The position numbers and the translations under genes are program-made. The notes beneath the pieces were generated by a model that was not told where the DNA came from, searched no databases, and saw nothing but the letters and a program-made list of their open reading frames with translations. Shown here piece by piece: positions 25,367-33,374 of a DNA stretch of 34,406 bases; position 1 is the stretch's first letter, and every line of letters begins with the position of its first letter. The DNA is from Candidatus Krumholzibacteriia bacterium (lineage in GTDB: Bacteria > Krumholzibacteriota > Krumholzibacteriia > LZORAL124-64-63): contig JADGDU010000034.1 of the NCBI GenBank assembly GCA_016744705.1, forward strand, positions 1-34,406. The letters are read 5' to 3'.

Positions 25367-26578
25367 TTGCTTTTGGTCATCGGTCTTGTCCTGGTGGTGA
25401 GTTGCGCCGTGGTTGAACCTCCTCCGGGTGGGCCGGTGGATTCCACACCGCCCCACCTGGTTTCCATTAATCCTGATTCCGGGTCCACAAACCTGGGTGA
25501 AATTTCGGTTCTGAGATTCACCTTTTCGGAAAAGATGGACCGGGCCAATGCCTTTTCCTGGTTGTACTTTTTCCCTGACCAACGCATCCGCAAAACTAAA
25601 TGGCACAGTGCCATAGAAGCTGAGATTTTTCTTGAATCTCCGCTGCCGGCTGACACTCTAATTGTGGTGGAAATTGCCGGTGGTATGCGAGACGCTCACA
25701 AGGTCAAAAACAACCGTAGCCGCCGATTCCCCTTGGCTACCACCGACACCATTGCCTCGGGCGTTTTGGCTGGAGTTCTTCTTTATGAAGAGGGCCCTCT
25801 GAACAACGGAGTGGTAGAGCTCTACAGCCTCCAACCTGATAGTGTTGAGTATTATCGGCGCCCCATCATCCGGCGCACCGTGACCGACGACCAGGGTGTG
25901 TACCGCTTCGACTGGCTTCCCGTACCCAGTGGCCCTTTTCTGGTACGGGCTTTCAAGGATGACGATAACAATTTACGGCCTGGAGAAAAAGATCCCCAGC
26001 GTCTACTGCCAGACACCTTGCTGGTGGATGCTATTACCGGAACCAGCACCGCCGGGGTATTGACCCTGTACCCCACCAACACACCCGGCACAATGTTTGC
26101 CGATGCTTTTGAGGCCCCTTCATATGATGGCACGGTCATGGCTTGGGCCATGTCCATAACCGATGCCGATACGGGGTATTATCCCAGCCCGGTGGCCCCG
26201 GGCCAGGAAATATTTGGTTACCTCTATCCCGATAGTGGGGGAGTCATAGAAGACGTTCCTCCCGGCAACAACCGGATCATCGCCTTCGTGGACATGGACC
26301 GGGACAGTAGTTTCAGTGCGATCCCCGACACCTTGCTTTTTGAAGCCGGAACGACTCTCGCGGATTCCGTCCTTTGGTATCTGGAACCATGGGTTGTTCT
26401 GGAGGATGTGGCGCTCGAGCCTGGCCTTTCTGCTCACTTCCTGCTGCCGGCCTGGACTGACTCCCTGACTGCCTGGACTGCGCCACCACCGGCACCGGCT
26501 CCCCTGGACAGCCTTAGTGCTGCCCTGGCAGACTCTTTGCAAAATCTGAATCCAGACGTACCGCCGGAGGAAAAATGA
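25367..26578 (+). CDS. Lipoprotein with Big_5 (SbsA Ig-like) domain; true start uncertain
   Basis: About 400 residues. A hydrophobic signal segment ends in lipobox LVVSC (Cys at 25403). The mature start EPPPGGPVDSTPPHLVSINP, followed by a Big_5-like Ig domain (to about residue 125, FTFSEKMDRANAF), resembles a lipoprotein family common in Bacteroidota and relatives. A carboxypeptidase-regulatory-like beta domain follows (TDDQGVYRFDWLPVPSGPFLVRAF), then repeats rich in D and P. No enzymatic motif is seen. The TTG at 25367 gives a signal of only 12 residues with no positive charge. The open frame reaches back to the argF stop and includes an ATC at 25310 with GGGGTAAGG before it, which would give a normal signal with KDPRR. 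The stop overlaps dapF (ATGA). Function unknown; probably envelope-associated. Confidence 0.75.
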   Translation: MLLVIGLVLVVSCAVVEPPPGGPVDSTPPHLVSINPDSGSTNLGEISVLRFTFSEKMDRANAFSWLYFFPDQRIRKTKWHSAIEAEIFLESPLPADTLIVVEIAGGMRDAHKVKNNRSRRFPLATTDTIASGVLAGVLLYEEGPLNNGVVELYSLQPDSVEYYRRPIIRRTVTDDQGVYRFDWLPVPSGPFLVRAFKDDDNNLRPGEKDPQRLLPDTLLVDAITGTSTAGVLTLYPTNTPGTMFADAFEAPSYDGTVMAWAMSITDADTGYYPSPVAPGQEIFGYLYPDSGGVIEDVPPGNNRIIAFVDMDRDSSFSAIPDTLLFEAGTTLADSVLWYLEPWVVLEDVALEPGLSAHFLLPAWTDSLTAWTAPPPAPAPLDSLSAALADSLQNLNPDVPPEEK

Positions 26579-27393
26579 GCTCGGCCTTGAATTTCACCAA
26601 AATGCACGGAGCCGGAAACGACTTTGTCATGATTGACCAACGGGACCTGGAAGGCCAGATTCTCACACCTGAACACATCATGGCCCTTTGCGATCGGCGC
26701 ACCGGAGTGGGAGCTGACGGCCTGATCATCATCGCTTCCCCTTCTTCAGCTTCAGCCGCTTTTCGCATGATCTACTCCAACGCTGATGGGTATGAAGCCG
26801 AAATGTGTGGCAACGGAGCACGGTGCAGCGTGGCTTTTGCCCAAGCCGCCGGTCTGGCCGAAACCAAGATGCATTTCGATACTTATTCCGGCCTCCTTGA
26901 GGGAACGGTATTTGGACCTGAGGATGTGGAAGTCAGTCTTCCCGCCTGGAAAGATCTGCAACTCAACGTAGACCTGGGGCCCCAGGAATTCAGCGCTCAT
27001 CACACCTGCAATACTGGCGTGCCGCACCTGGTCATTCCTGTGCCCGATGTGGCTCATGTGGACGTCTGCCGCTGGGGCAGCCATTATCGTAACCATGAGC
27101 TTTTTGCACCCTCGGGAACCAATGTAAATTTCGTATCTCTGAATGCCGAATCAGGGGAGAATATGTTGCGCACCTATGAACGGGGCGTAGAAGATGAAAC
27201 CCTGGCTTGTGGCACTGGCGCATCCGCCACTGCGGTGGTACTGTGCCAACTGGGTCTGCTTGAAAGTCCCGTCAAATTACACACACGTGGTGGAGATCAA
27301 CTGCAGGTGAGTGTTGATTTCACCCGCCAGAAACTCTTGCTGCGCGGTCCGGCTGTTACAAGTTTTCGAGGAAAGGTCCAGATTAATGGCTGA
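26575..27393 (+). CDS. dapF: Diaminopimelate epimerase
   Basis: A 272-residue cofactor-independent racemase converting LL- to meso-diaminopimelate for lysine and peptidoglycan. The N-terminus MHGAGNDFVMID, CGNGARC with catalytic Cys78, and CGTGASA with catalytic Cys212 are the two-cysteine signature, both intact. Length is typical (270-280). GGAGGAAAA precedes the ATG. The last 8 nt overlap dapA. It forms an operon with dapA and dapB. Confidence 0.97.
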   Translation: MSSALNFTKMHGAGNDFVMIDQRDLEGQILTPEHIMALCDRRTGVGADGLIIIASPSSASAAFRMIYSNADGYEAEMCGNGARCSVAFAQAAGLAETKMHFDTYSGLLEGTVFGPEDVEVSLPAWKDLQLNVDLGPQEFSAHHTCNTGVPHLVIPVPDVAHVDVCRWGSHYRNHELFAPSGTNVNFVSLNAESGENMLRTYERGVEDETLACGTGASATAVVLCQLGLLESPVKLHTRGGDQLQVSVDFTRQKLLLRGPAVTSFRGKVQING

Positions 27394-28312
27394 AAAGATT
27401 TGGGAAATGCCCGACGGGATTTACACGGCTTTGGTCACGCCCTTTGCAGGGCAGGCTGTCGATCACAACGCCTGGCGAACCCTGGTCCAACGCCAGATTG
27501 ACGCTGGAGTCTCTGGAGTCGTCCCGGTGGGCTGCACCGGGGAAGCCGGTGTCCTCAGTAACACAGAGCGGGAATACCTCGTCAAATCCGCTGTGGAGAT
27601 GTGTGCCGGGAAATGCTCAGTCATTGCCGGCAGTGGCAGCAACAGCACAGCGTTAACTTTGGAATTGACCCGGAAAGTGAAACAGTGGGGCGCCGATGCG
27701 GCCATGCTGATTTCACCCTACTACAACAAGCCCCAGCAGCATGGCCTGGTGGCCCATTATCGGGCTGTGGCGCGTGCTGTGGAAATCCCACTGGTGCTTT
27801 ACAACGTGCCTGGGCGTACAGCGGTGAACATCCTTCCGGAAACGGCAGCGGAATTATCTGCGGAGCCCAACATTGTGGCTTTAAAAGAAGCCAGTGGCAA
27901 TCTGGCCCAGATTGAAAGAGCCATCGACATTTGCGACATGAAAGTTTTCTCAGGCGATGATGGATTGAATTTTAATATTTTTGGCATGGGCGGGCGCGGA
28001 GCCATCAGTGTGGTGAGCAACCTTCTGCCAGGCGCCATGGTTCGGTTCTGGAACGCATGGGCTGCCGGTGATATCAACCAAGCCTGGCCCTTGTCCCGAG
28101 CATTCGATCCCGTCACCAATGCCTGTTTTATCGAGTCCAATCCGGTTCCCGTGAAAGAACTTCTCTGTCTGGCTGGATTGTGCCATCGGGATCCCCGGTT
28201 GCCACTGATGCCCGTGGTGGAAGCGAGCCTGACTTACCTGCTGCAATTCTACGAAGGAACCTTGGCCGAACTAATGAAATCTGATCTTATGAAACCGGAG
28301 GGCCGTGCGTGA
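27386..28312 (+). CDS. dapA: 4-hydroxy-tetrahydrodipicolinate synthase
   Basis: A 308-residue class I aldolase condensing pyruvate with aspartate semialdehyde. The Schiff-base Lys167 lies in VALKEASG, the Tyr of YNVPGRT is present, and SPYYNKP and the late NPVPVKELL are typical of DapA. One deviation: the usual GTTGE motif reads GCTGE, so Cys50 replaces the first Thr of the catalytic Thr-Thr pair (Thr44 in E. coli), which helps relay protons. The ATG at 27386 lies within the dapF end, behind GAGGAAAGG; a more upstream in-frame start at 27311 would extend 75 nt into dapF and is not needed. GTGA overlap with dapB. Confidence 0.95.
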   Translation: MAEKIWEMPDGIYTALVTPFAGQAVDHNAWRTLVQRQIDAGVSGVVPVGCTGEAGVLSNTEREYLVKSAVEMCAGKCSVIAGSGSNSTALTLELTRKVKQWGADAAMLISPYYNKPQQHGLVAHYRAVARAVEIPLVLYNVPGRTAVNILPETAAELSAEPNIVALKEASGNLAQIERAIDICDMKVFSGDDGLNFNIFGMGGRGAISVVSNLLPGAMVRFWNAWAAGDINQAWPLSRAFDPVTNACFIESNPVPVKELLCLAGLCHRDPRLPLMPVVEASLTYLLQFYEGTLAELMKSDLMKPEGRA

Positions 28313-29055
28313 TCCAGGCAGTTGTTCATGGCGCAGAAGGCCGCATGGGGAAATTGATCACCGAGTTGGTCACCGCCGCCGATGATATCCAGTTGGCCGG
28401 CCTTGTTACCGAGAAAGGCCGGGGGCAAATAGTTGGATCTTTTCATGCCACCCTGCCGCTCATTGGTCAGGATGAGATGGGGGAGAAACTGCCCAACGGG
28501 TGTGTGATCCTGGATTTCTCCCTGGCTCCAGCCTTGGACGGGCTTTTGCAGCAAGCCATGGTCTTAGGATCTCCACTGGTGACTGGAACCACAGGGTTTT
28601 CCAAAAACCAAACCGTCAACCTGTTGGCGTATGCCAAAAAGTTTCCGGTCGTTCATGCAGCTAATTTCAGCGTGGGGATTCCCGCCCTGCAGATGTTATT
28701 GCAACTACTGGCCAAAACGCTTCCTGCGGGATTTGATGCTGAACAAATTGAGACTCACCACATCACCAAAGTGGACAAACCCAGCGGCACAGCCCGGCAC
28801 CTGGAGACAGTGTACAAGAGCCACCGGAATTCGGAATCTCAGGTGATCACCCATAGCCAGAGGCTCGGTGGAACCATCGGGGAACACACGTGGACCTTCA
28901 GTGATGCCGAAGAAACCCTGGTGCTGACCCATCGGGCCCATTCCAGAAAAGCTTTTTTGAGGGGAATTCTGCCATCCGCGCGTTTTGTGGCCACCAGCAA
29001 ACCGGGAATGTATGGCCTAACCCATGTGCTGCAGGGACTGGCTGAACTTTCCTAA
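28309..29055 (+). CDS. dapB: 4-hydroxy-tetrahydrodipicolinate reductase
   Basis: A 248-residue NAD(P)H reductase acting directly after DapA. The nucleotide-binding loop is VHGAEGRMGKLI at the N-terminus. The catalytic region THHITKVDKPSGTA gives His150, His151 and Lys154, matching the family HHxxKxDxPSGTA pattern. It is somewhat shorter than E. coli DapB (273). The GTG start overlaps the dapA stop (GTGA) and follows GGAGG. A hairpin shared with the convergent rpsT gene lies downstream. Confidence 0.96.
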   Translation: MIQAVVHGAEGRMGKLITELVTAADDIQLAGLVTEKGRGQIVGSFHATLPLIGQDEMGEKLPNGCVILDFSLAPALDGLLQQAMVLGSPLVTGTTGFSKNQTVNLLAYAKKFPVVHAANFSVGIPALQMLLQLLAKTLPAGFDAEQIETHHITKVDKPSGTARHLETVYKSHRNSESQVITHSQRLGGTIGEHTWTFSDAEETLVLTHRAHSRKAFLRGILPSARFVATSKPGMYGLTHVLQGLAELS

Positions 29056-29108
29056 AGGTTTTTAATTGGTAGATCTCGCTAAAAAAACGACGTTAATAGG
29101 CGCAAGAA

Positions 29109-29136
29109 AGAGGGCCCTCCTTGAGGCGAGCCCTCT
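29109..29136. terminator. Bidirectional terminator between dapB and rpsT
   Basis: AGAGGGC (29109-29115) pairs with GCCCTCT (29130-29136), and CCTC with GAGG inside it, around a CTT loop with a 3-nt bulge. On the minus strand TTCTTGCG follows the stem (rpsT direction). On the plus strand GATTCTTTT follows (dapB direction). A second stem, CCTGGCC/GGCCAGG at 29146-29172, lies next to it. Confidence 0.7.
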
Positions 29137-29185
29137 GATTCTTTTCCTGGCCTTGGTTTGTAGCCGGCCAGGGAGCTCGAGCGCC

Positions 29186-29443
29186 TTACTTTGCGACAGC
29201 AGCCGCGAAGCGACCCTTCAGACGGGCAGCACGGGACCGAGGCATCAAACCCTTGCGGGTATTGGTGTCGATCATGCTGTACATCTTACGCAGTTCGATG
29301 ACCTTTTGCTCATCGGTTGCTTCACCAATGGTGGAGCGGAACTGCTTGAAAGCAGTACGCATGGCAGCACGGTTCTGGCTGTTGCGCACGTTGCTCTTCT
29401 GGCTCGTGATCAGGCGTTTCTTACAACTTTTATGGTGTGGCAC
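29186..29443 (-). CDS. rpsT: 30S ribosomal protein S20
   Basis: An 85-residue basic protein that binds 16S rRNA early in small-subunit assembly. It begins PHHKSCKKRLITSQK and continues with NRAAMRTAFKQFR, then a central helix and an Arg/Lys-rich end (GLMPRSRAARLKGRFAAAVAK), typical of S20 in sequence and size. The start is GTG, preceded by GGAGG at 8 nt. It is the only fully enclosed minus-strand gene in the window, sits between dapB and uvrC, and has its own strong promoter (29479-29507) and terminator, as expected for monocistronic rpsT. Confidence 0.95.
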   Translation of the reverse strand: MPHHKSCKKRLITSQKSNVRNSQNRAAMRTAFKQFRSTIGEATDEQKVIELRKMYSMIDTNTRKGLMPRSRAARLKGRFAAAVAK

Positions 29444-29478
29444 CTTATAAACCTCCGTTTGGGACTCACAGGCGCGGG

Positions 29479-29507
29479 AATCTAATAGGAATGTGTGGCA
29501 ATGTCAA
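29479..29507 (-). promoter_or_regulatory. Sigma70-like promoter for rpsT, overlapping the uvrC start codon
   Basis: On the minus strand there is a perfect TTGACA (29507-29502), a 17-nt spacer and TAGATT (29484-29479, 4/6). Initiation near 29472 leaves a leader of about 29 nt before the GTG. The -35 shares bases with the ATG of divergent uvrC at 29501. Confidence 0.65.
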
Positions 29508-31378
29508 GGGAAGCTAAAGCAGATAAGGAAGAATTGGACCTGGAAAAGAAGCTCGCCCTTCTGCCCGAGGCCCCTGGCGTGTATCTGCACAAGAACAAGC
29601 AGGGCAAAGTGATATACGTGGGTAAGGCCAAACTCTTAACCCACCGGGTGCGGTCTTATTTCCATACTGGGGGAGACAAAGACGCCAAAACCAAACTTCT
29701 GGTCAAACAGATCGATGATTTTGATTACATCGTCACCGATACTGATGCTGATGCCCTCGTGCTGGAAAACCAGCTGATCAAAGAATACAGACCTCTCTAT
29801 AACATCCGTTTGAAGGATGACAAATCATACCCTTACCTACGAGTAAGCCTCAATGAGCCTTTCCCGCGTATTTCCGTAGTTCGCCGCATTGAGGAAGATG
29901 GAGCCCGTTATTTCGGACCTTTCACCAATGTGCACGCCATGCGGCATACCCTTAATTTTGGCGCTGCAGCCTTCCAGGTCCGCACATGCCATCTGGATCT
30001 CCCGGAAAATACAGTACCTCGCCCCTGCCTGGATTATCAGATAGGCCGGTGCAGCGCACCCTGCGTAGGGTATGATTCCCTTGAGGGATATGGAAAGAAA
30101 GTCAGCCAGCTGGTTCGTTTTCTGGATGGTGGTGACTCCGAAGTGGTGGCTGAGCTGCAGAAGGATATGCAGCAACACAGTGAAAGCCTCCAATTTGAAG
30201 AAGCCGCAAAAGTCAGGGATTTGATTGAACAGTTGGAGAAAACCACAGACAAGGCCCGCCCCGTATCCGGCGTCCAGGGCAACTGTGATTTATGTGCCGT
30301 GGCCCGGGAGAGAGGAGATGCTTCCGGAGTCATTATTCGGGTCCGGGGGGGTAAGATCCTTTCTTCTTTACACTTCCTGCTGGCAGATAAACTGGAAAGC
30401 GGTCTGGATGTCTTCATGGCCCAACTTCTCAGAGAGTACTACTCGCGCGCGGGAGATATTCCCGGAGAAATCTACCTCAGCCATGATGTGGATGACAGAC
30501 CCAGCTGGCAGGCCTGGCTCAGCGAGCAGAGAAAGCGGCCAGTGCAATTGAAGCTGCCCCAACGAGGCGCCAAAAAGGATGCAGTGGAACTGGCGCACAC
30601 CAACGCCACCTTCAAGCTTCGGGAAATTCTCCTGAAACACGAATTACACCACCAGTCCAGATTGATAAAGGTCACCCCCGCAGACATTCAACTGCAGGAA
30701 GCCTTGGACCTGCACACCACACCCAATACCATTGAGTGCTTTGATATCAGTAACTTTCAAGGCAAGGAGACTGTGGCGTCCCTGGTTTTTTTCAAAGCAG
30801 GCAAGCCCCTCAAAAGCCGCTACCGACGCTTCAGGATCAAAACCGTGGAAGGAATTGATGATTTTGCCAGCATGGCCGAAGTGCTCAGCCGCTACTACGG
30901 CAAGCTGGTGGAAAAAGGTTTACCAACTGCGGACCTGGTCATGGTTGATGGTGGGGCCGGTCAACTTTCCGCCGCCCGAGCCGTCCTCTCTGAACTGGGT
31001 TTGCATGAAACCCAACTCATCGGCTTGGCCAAAAAGCAGGAGACCATCCACCGGGAAAATGGAACCATCAATCTTTCGCGCAGCAGCGAAGCCCTCAAGC
31101 TTCTGCAAAGGGTCCGGGACGAAGCCCACCGCTTTGCTATCACTTATCACAGGCTGGTGCGTGATCGCAAAACCACTGCCAGCGAGCTGGACCTGATTCC
31201 TGGTATTGGCAACATGAAGAAGTTGGCTCTGTTGCATTTTTTCGGATCAGTGGCACAGATCAGAAAGGCCGACGCAGAAGCTCTGGGGGAGGTCCGTGGT
31301 ATCAACCAACACGATGTGGTGGCCATTTTGGCATATTTCGATCAAAACCCTGAAGCCAAACCAGGGGAAATCTCATGA
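29501..31378 (+). CDS. uvrC: Excinuclease ABC subunit C
   Basis: A 625-residue nuclease that makes both incisions in nucleotide excision repair. In order: GIY-YIG domain (EAPGVYLHKNKQGKVIYVGK, residues about 22-100), a Cys cluster (CLDYQIGRCSAPC), UVR domain binding UvrB (SLQFEEAAKVRDLIEQLE, about 225-260), RNase H-like domain (IECFDISNFQGKETVASLV, VMVDGGAGQLSAA) and C-terminal helix-hairpin-helix pair (IPGIGNMKKLALL, VRGINQHDVVAIL). Length is normal. The ATG at 29501 has AGGA 10 nt upstream; a GTG at 29495 is an alternative. Its promoter is not obvious: TATAAA at 29446-29451 might be a -10 but has a poor -35. The stop overlaps the xerD ATG. Confidence 0.97.
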   Translation: MSREAKADKEELDLEKKLALLPEAPGVYLHKNKQGKVIYVGKAKLLTHRVRSYFHTGGDKDAKTKLLVKQIDDFDYIVTDTDADALVLENQLIKEYRPLYNIRLKDDKSYPYLRVSLNEPFPRISVVRRIEEDGARYFGPFTNVHAMRHTLNFGAAAFQVRTCHLDLPENTVPRPCLDYQIGRCSAPCVGYDSLEGYGKKVSQLVRFLDGGDSEVVAELQKDMQQHSESLQFEEAAKVRDLIEQLEKTTDKARPVSGVQGNCDLCAVARERGDASGVIIRVRGGKILSSLHFLLADKLESGLDVFMAQLLREYYSRAGDIPGEIYLSHDVDDRPSWQAWLSEQRKRPVQLKLPQRGAKKDAVELAHTNATFKLREILLKHELHHQSRLIKVTPADIQLQEALDLHTTPNTIECFDISNFQGKETVASLVFFKAGKPLKSRYRRFRIKTVEGIDDFASMAEVLSRYYGKLVEKGLPTADLVMVDGGAGQLSAARAVLSELGLHETQLIGLAKKQETIHRENGTINLSRSSEALKLLQRVRDEAHRFAITYHRLVRDRKTTASELDLIPGIGNMKKLALLHFFGSVAQIRKADAEALGEVRGINQHDVVAILAYFDQNPEAKPGEIS

Positions 31379-32280
31379 GTTCAGGAGTATGGGATCTGGC
31401 TCTGGACTCCTTCTTGGACTACTGCCGTGCCGAAAAAGGCCTATCCGAAGCCACTCTCCAGGCTTCAGACTTAGATTTGAAACGGCTCCGGCATTGGAGT
31501 GAAGAAAACGATTTACCCGGCCCGGGAGCCCTCCATGATGCCCACCTGCGCCTATTTCTCGCCAAAGCGGCAGAAGATTTGGTCGCCTCCTCTCGAGCCC
31601 GACTCATGTCCACGATCCGCTCCTTTTTTCGCTTTCTCCTGGCCGAAGGAATGGCCTTCAGCGACCCCACTGCCACCATCGCCATTCCCCGCAAAGGACG
31701 TAAGCTGCCCGTCATTCTTTCGGTGGACCAGGTTTTCCGATTGATTGAAGGTATTGATGGCAGCAAACCCCGAGATTTGCGCGACAGGGCCATTTTGGAG
31801 CTTTTGTACGGGTGTGGCTGCCGGGTGAGTGAGTTGTGTGCAGTGGATGTGGTGGACCTGGATTTGAACGAGGAAATGTTGCTATTACGGGGCAAAGGTA
31901 GCAAACAACGCCTGGTACCCGTGGGGCAACCCGCAGCTGAAGCTGTCAATAAATACATCCAGCAGGGCCGGATGCCGCTATTGAAGGAAAAACTGTCCCC
32001 GGCTCTTTTTCTGAATGTTAGGGGCGGAAGGCTTTCCAGGGTTTCGGTCTGGACGATCCTAAAAAAAGCAGCCAGGGACGCTCAATTGCCTGCAGACATG
32101 TCTCCCCACACTTTAAGACACAGTTATGCCACTCATTTGCTGGAAGGTGGGGCTGATTTGCGCGTCGTCCAGGAATTGTTGGGTCACGCCGATATCAGCA
32201 CCACAGAAATTTACACACATATCGATCGGCAATGGCTCACTGAGGCCTGGTTGGAAGCCCATCCTCGGGCTCGGGGCTGA
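31375..32280 (+). CDS. xerD: Tyrosine recombinase XerD
   Basis: A 301-residue recombinase, predicted partner of the XerC at 21431. The N-terminal domain contains LSEATLQASDLDLKRL and STIRSFFRFLLAEG. The catalytic set is complete: Arg150 (GCRVSELCAV), Lys174 (GKGSKQRLVPV), His245 and Arg248 (PHTLRHSYATHLLEGG), His271 (ELLGHADIS) and Tyr280 (EIYTHID). Naming as XerD is by exclusion, since xerC lies in its usual operon. No attachment site or mobile-element hallmark is nearby. Start overlaps the uvrC stop (ATGA) with AGGGGA upstream. Confidence 0.9.
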   Translation: MSSGVWDLALDSFLDYCRAEKGLSEATLQASDLDLKRLRHWSEENDLPGPGALHDAHLRLFLAKAAEDLVASSRARLMSTIRSFFRFLLAEGMAFSDPTATIAIPRKGRKLPVILSVDQVFRLIEGIDGSKPRDLRDRAILELLYGCGCRVSELCAVDVVDLDLNEEMLLLRGKGSKQRLVPVGQPAAEAVNKYIQQGRMPLLKEKLSPALFLNVRGGRLSRVSVWTILKKAARDAQLPADMSPHTLRHSYATHLLEGGADLRVVQELLGHADISTTEIYTHIDRQWLTEAWLEAHPRARG

Positions 32281-32297
32281 TACGGTTCCACTCTGCT

Positions 32298-32326
32298 TTG
32301 ACAACCTCCTTTGCTGGTGGTAATGT
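32298..32326 (+). promoter_or_regulatory. Sigma70-like promoter candidate upstream of trpS
   Basis: A perfect TTGACA (32298-32303), a 17-nt spacer and TAATGT (32321-32326, 3/6). It lies in the 89-nt gap between xerD and trpS, giving a leader of about 37 nt. The -10 is weak. Confidence 0.4.
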
Positions 32327-32369
32327 TCGTCCATTGGCATACCCTATTCCATGATCTGAAAGGCCTGTT

Positions 32370-33365
32370 TTGAGCGAAACTAAATCCAAAAAAGTCATAC
32401 TCAGCGGGATGCGTCCCACAGGCCGTCTCCATTGGGGAAACTACACAGGCGCTCTTGAGAACTGGAACAAACTCCAGGACGAATACAACTGTCATTTTAT
32501 GGTGGCCGACTGGCACGTGCTGACCACCGCTCTGGACAAAGCCAAAGAGATTGGCCACAACAGCCGGGAAATGTTTCTGGATTGGTTGGGGGCAGGCCTG
32601 GACCCTGAAAAATCAGTCTTATTCATCCAGTCAGAGGTGAAAGAACATGCGGAGCTGAACCTCATCCTGTCCATGATGATCAGCATGGGGCGCCTGGAAC
32701 GGAACCCAACTTTCAAAGAACAAATTCGCGACCTCAACATGGGTAACGAAATCAGCTTTGGTCATCTGGGTTATCCAGTGCTTCAAGCCGCAGACATCCT
32801 CGTATACAAAGCTCATGCCGTTCCCGTGGGTGAAGATCAACTGCCCCATCTGGAACTCACCCGGGAAATGGCCCGGAAATTCAATCGTATTTTTGGCCAG
32901 GTTTTTCCTGAACCAGAGCCTCTGGTTACCAAGTTTTCTCGGTTTCCAGGCACCGACGGCAAACGCATGAGTAAAAGCCTTGGTAATACTATTGAGATCA
33001 GTGCTTCGCCTGAACAGATTATTAAAAAGATCAAACCCGCCTTCACGGATCCGGCCCGGTTGCGCAAAACAGATCCAGGCAACCCTGACATTTGTGCCGT
33101 CTATACTTGGTACCAGAAATTTGCTCCGGATCAGGTGGAAGAAACGGCATCAGAATGTCGTAGCGCCAGCCGAGGGTGTGTCGATTGCAAATTAAAACTG
33201 GCCGATGGGGTCATCGAACATTTTGCCCCCTTGCGTGCACGCCGGGCCGAGTATGAAAACAATCCCAAGCAGTTGGATGAGATCATCGCAGCGGGTTGTG
33301 AAAGGGCGCGAGCCGAAGCGGCACGCACCATGGAAGAAGTTCACAAAACCATGGGCATTGGGTAG
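32370..33365 (+). CDS. trpS: Tryptophanyl-tRNA synthetase
   Basis: A 331-residue class I aminoacyl-tRNA synthetase charging tRNA-Trp. The N-terminal ATP-binding motif is GMRPTGRLHWGNY (HIGH-equivalent at about 19-24). The KMSKS loop is RMSKS (199-203) within DGKRMSKSLGN. YPVLQAADIL and the GCVDCK element near the C-terminus are also family features. Size is normal (330-350). The TTG start follows AAAGG at 6 nt and matches the family N-terminus. Confidence 0.97.
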   Translation: MSETKSKKVILSGMRPTGRLHWGNYTGALENWNKLQDEYNCHFMVADWHVLTTALDKAKEIGHNSREMFLDWLGAGLDPEKSVLFIQSEVKEHAELNLILSMMISMGRLERNPTFKEQIRDLNMGNEISFGHLGYPVLQAADILVYKAHAVPVGEDQLPHLELTREMARKFNRIFGQVFPEPEPLVTKFSRFPGTDGKRMSKSLGNTIEISASPEQIIKKIKPAFTDPARLRKTDPGNPDICAVYTWYQKFAPDQVEETASECRSASRGCVDCKLKLADGVIEHFAPLRARRAEYENNPKQLDEIIAAGCERARAEAARTMEEVHKTMGIG

Positions 33366-33374
33366 GGGAAGATT

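Noticed and set aside
27386..28312. dapA as N-acetylneuraminate lyase or another aldolase of the superfamily
   Set aside because: NPVPVKELL, YNVPGRT and operon position between dapF and dapB point to DapA.
21431..32280. Two tyrosine recombinases as integrases bounding a mobile element
   Set aside because: Both have XerC/XerD features and sit in housekeeping operons. There are no flanking repeats, tRNA targets or cargo genes between them, only core metabolism.
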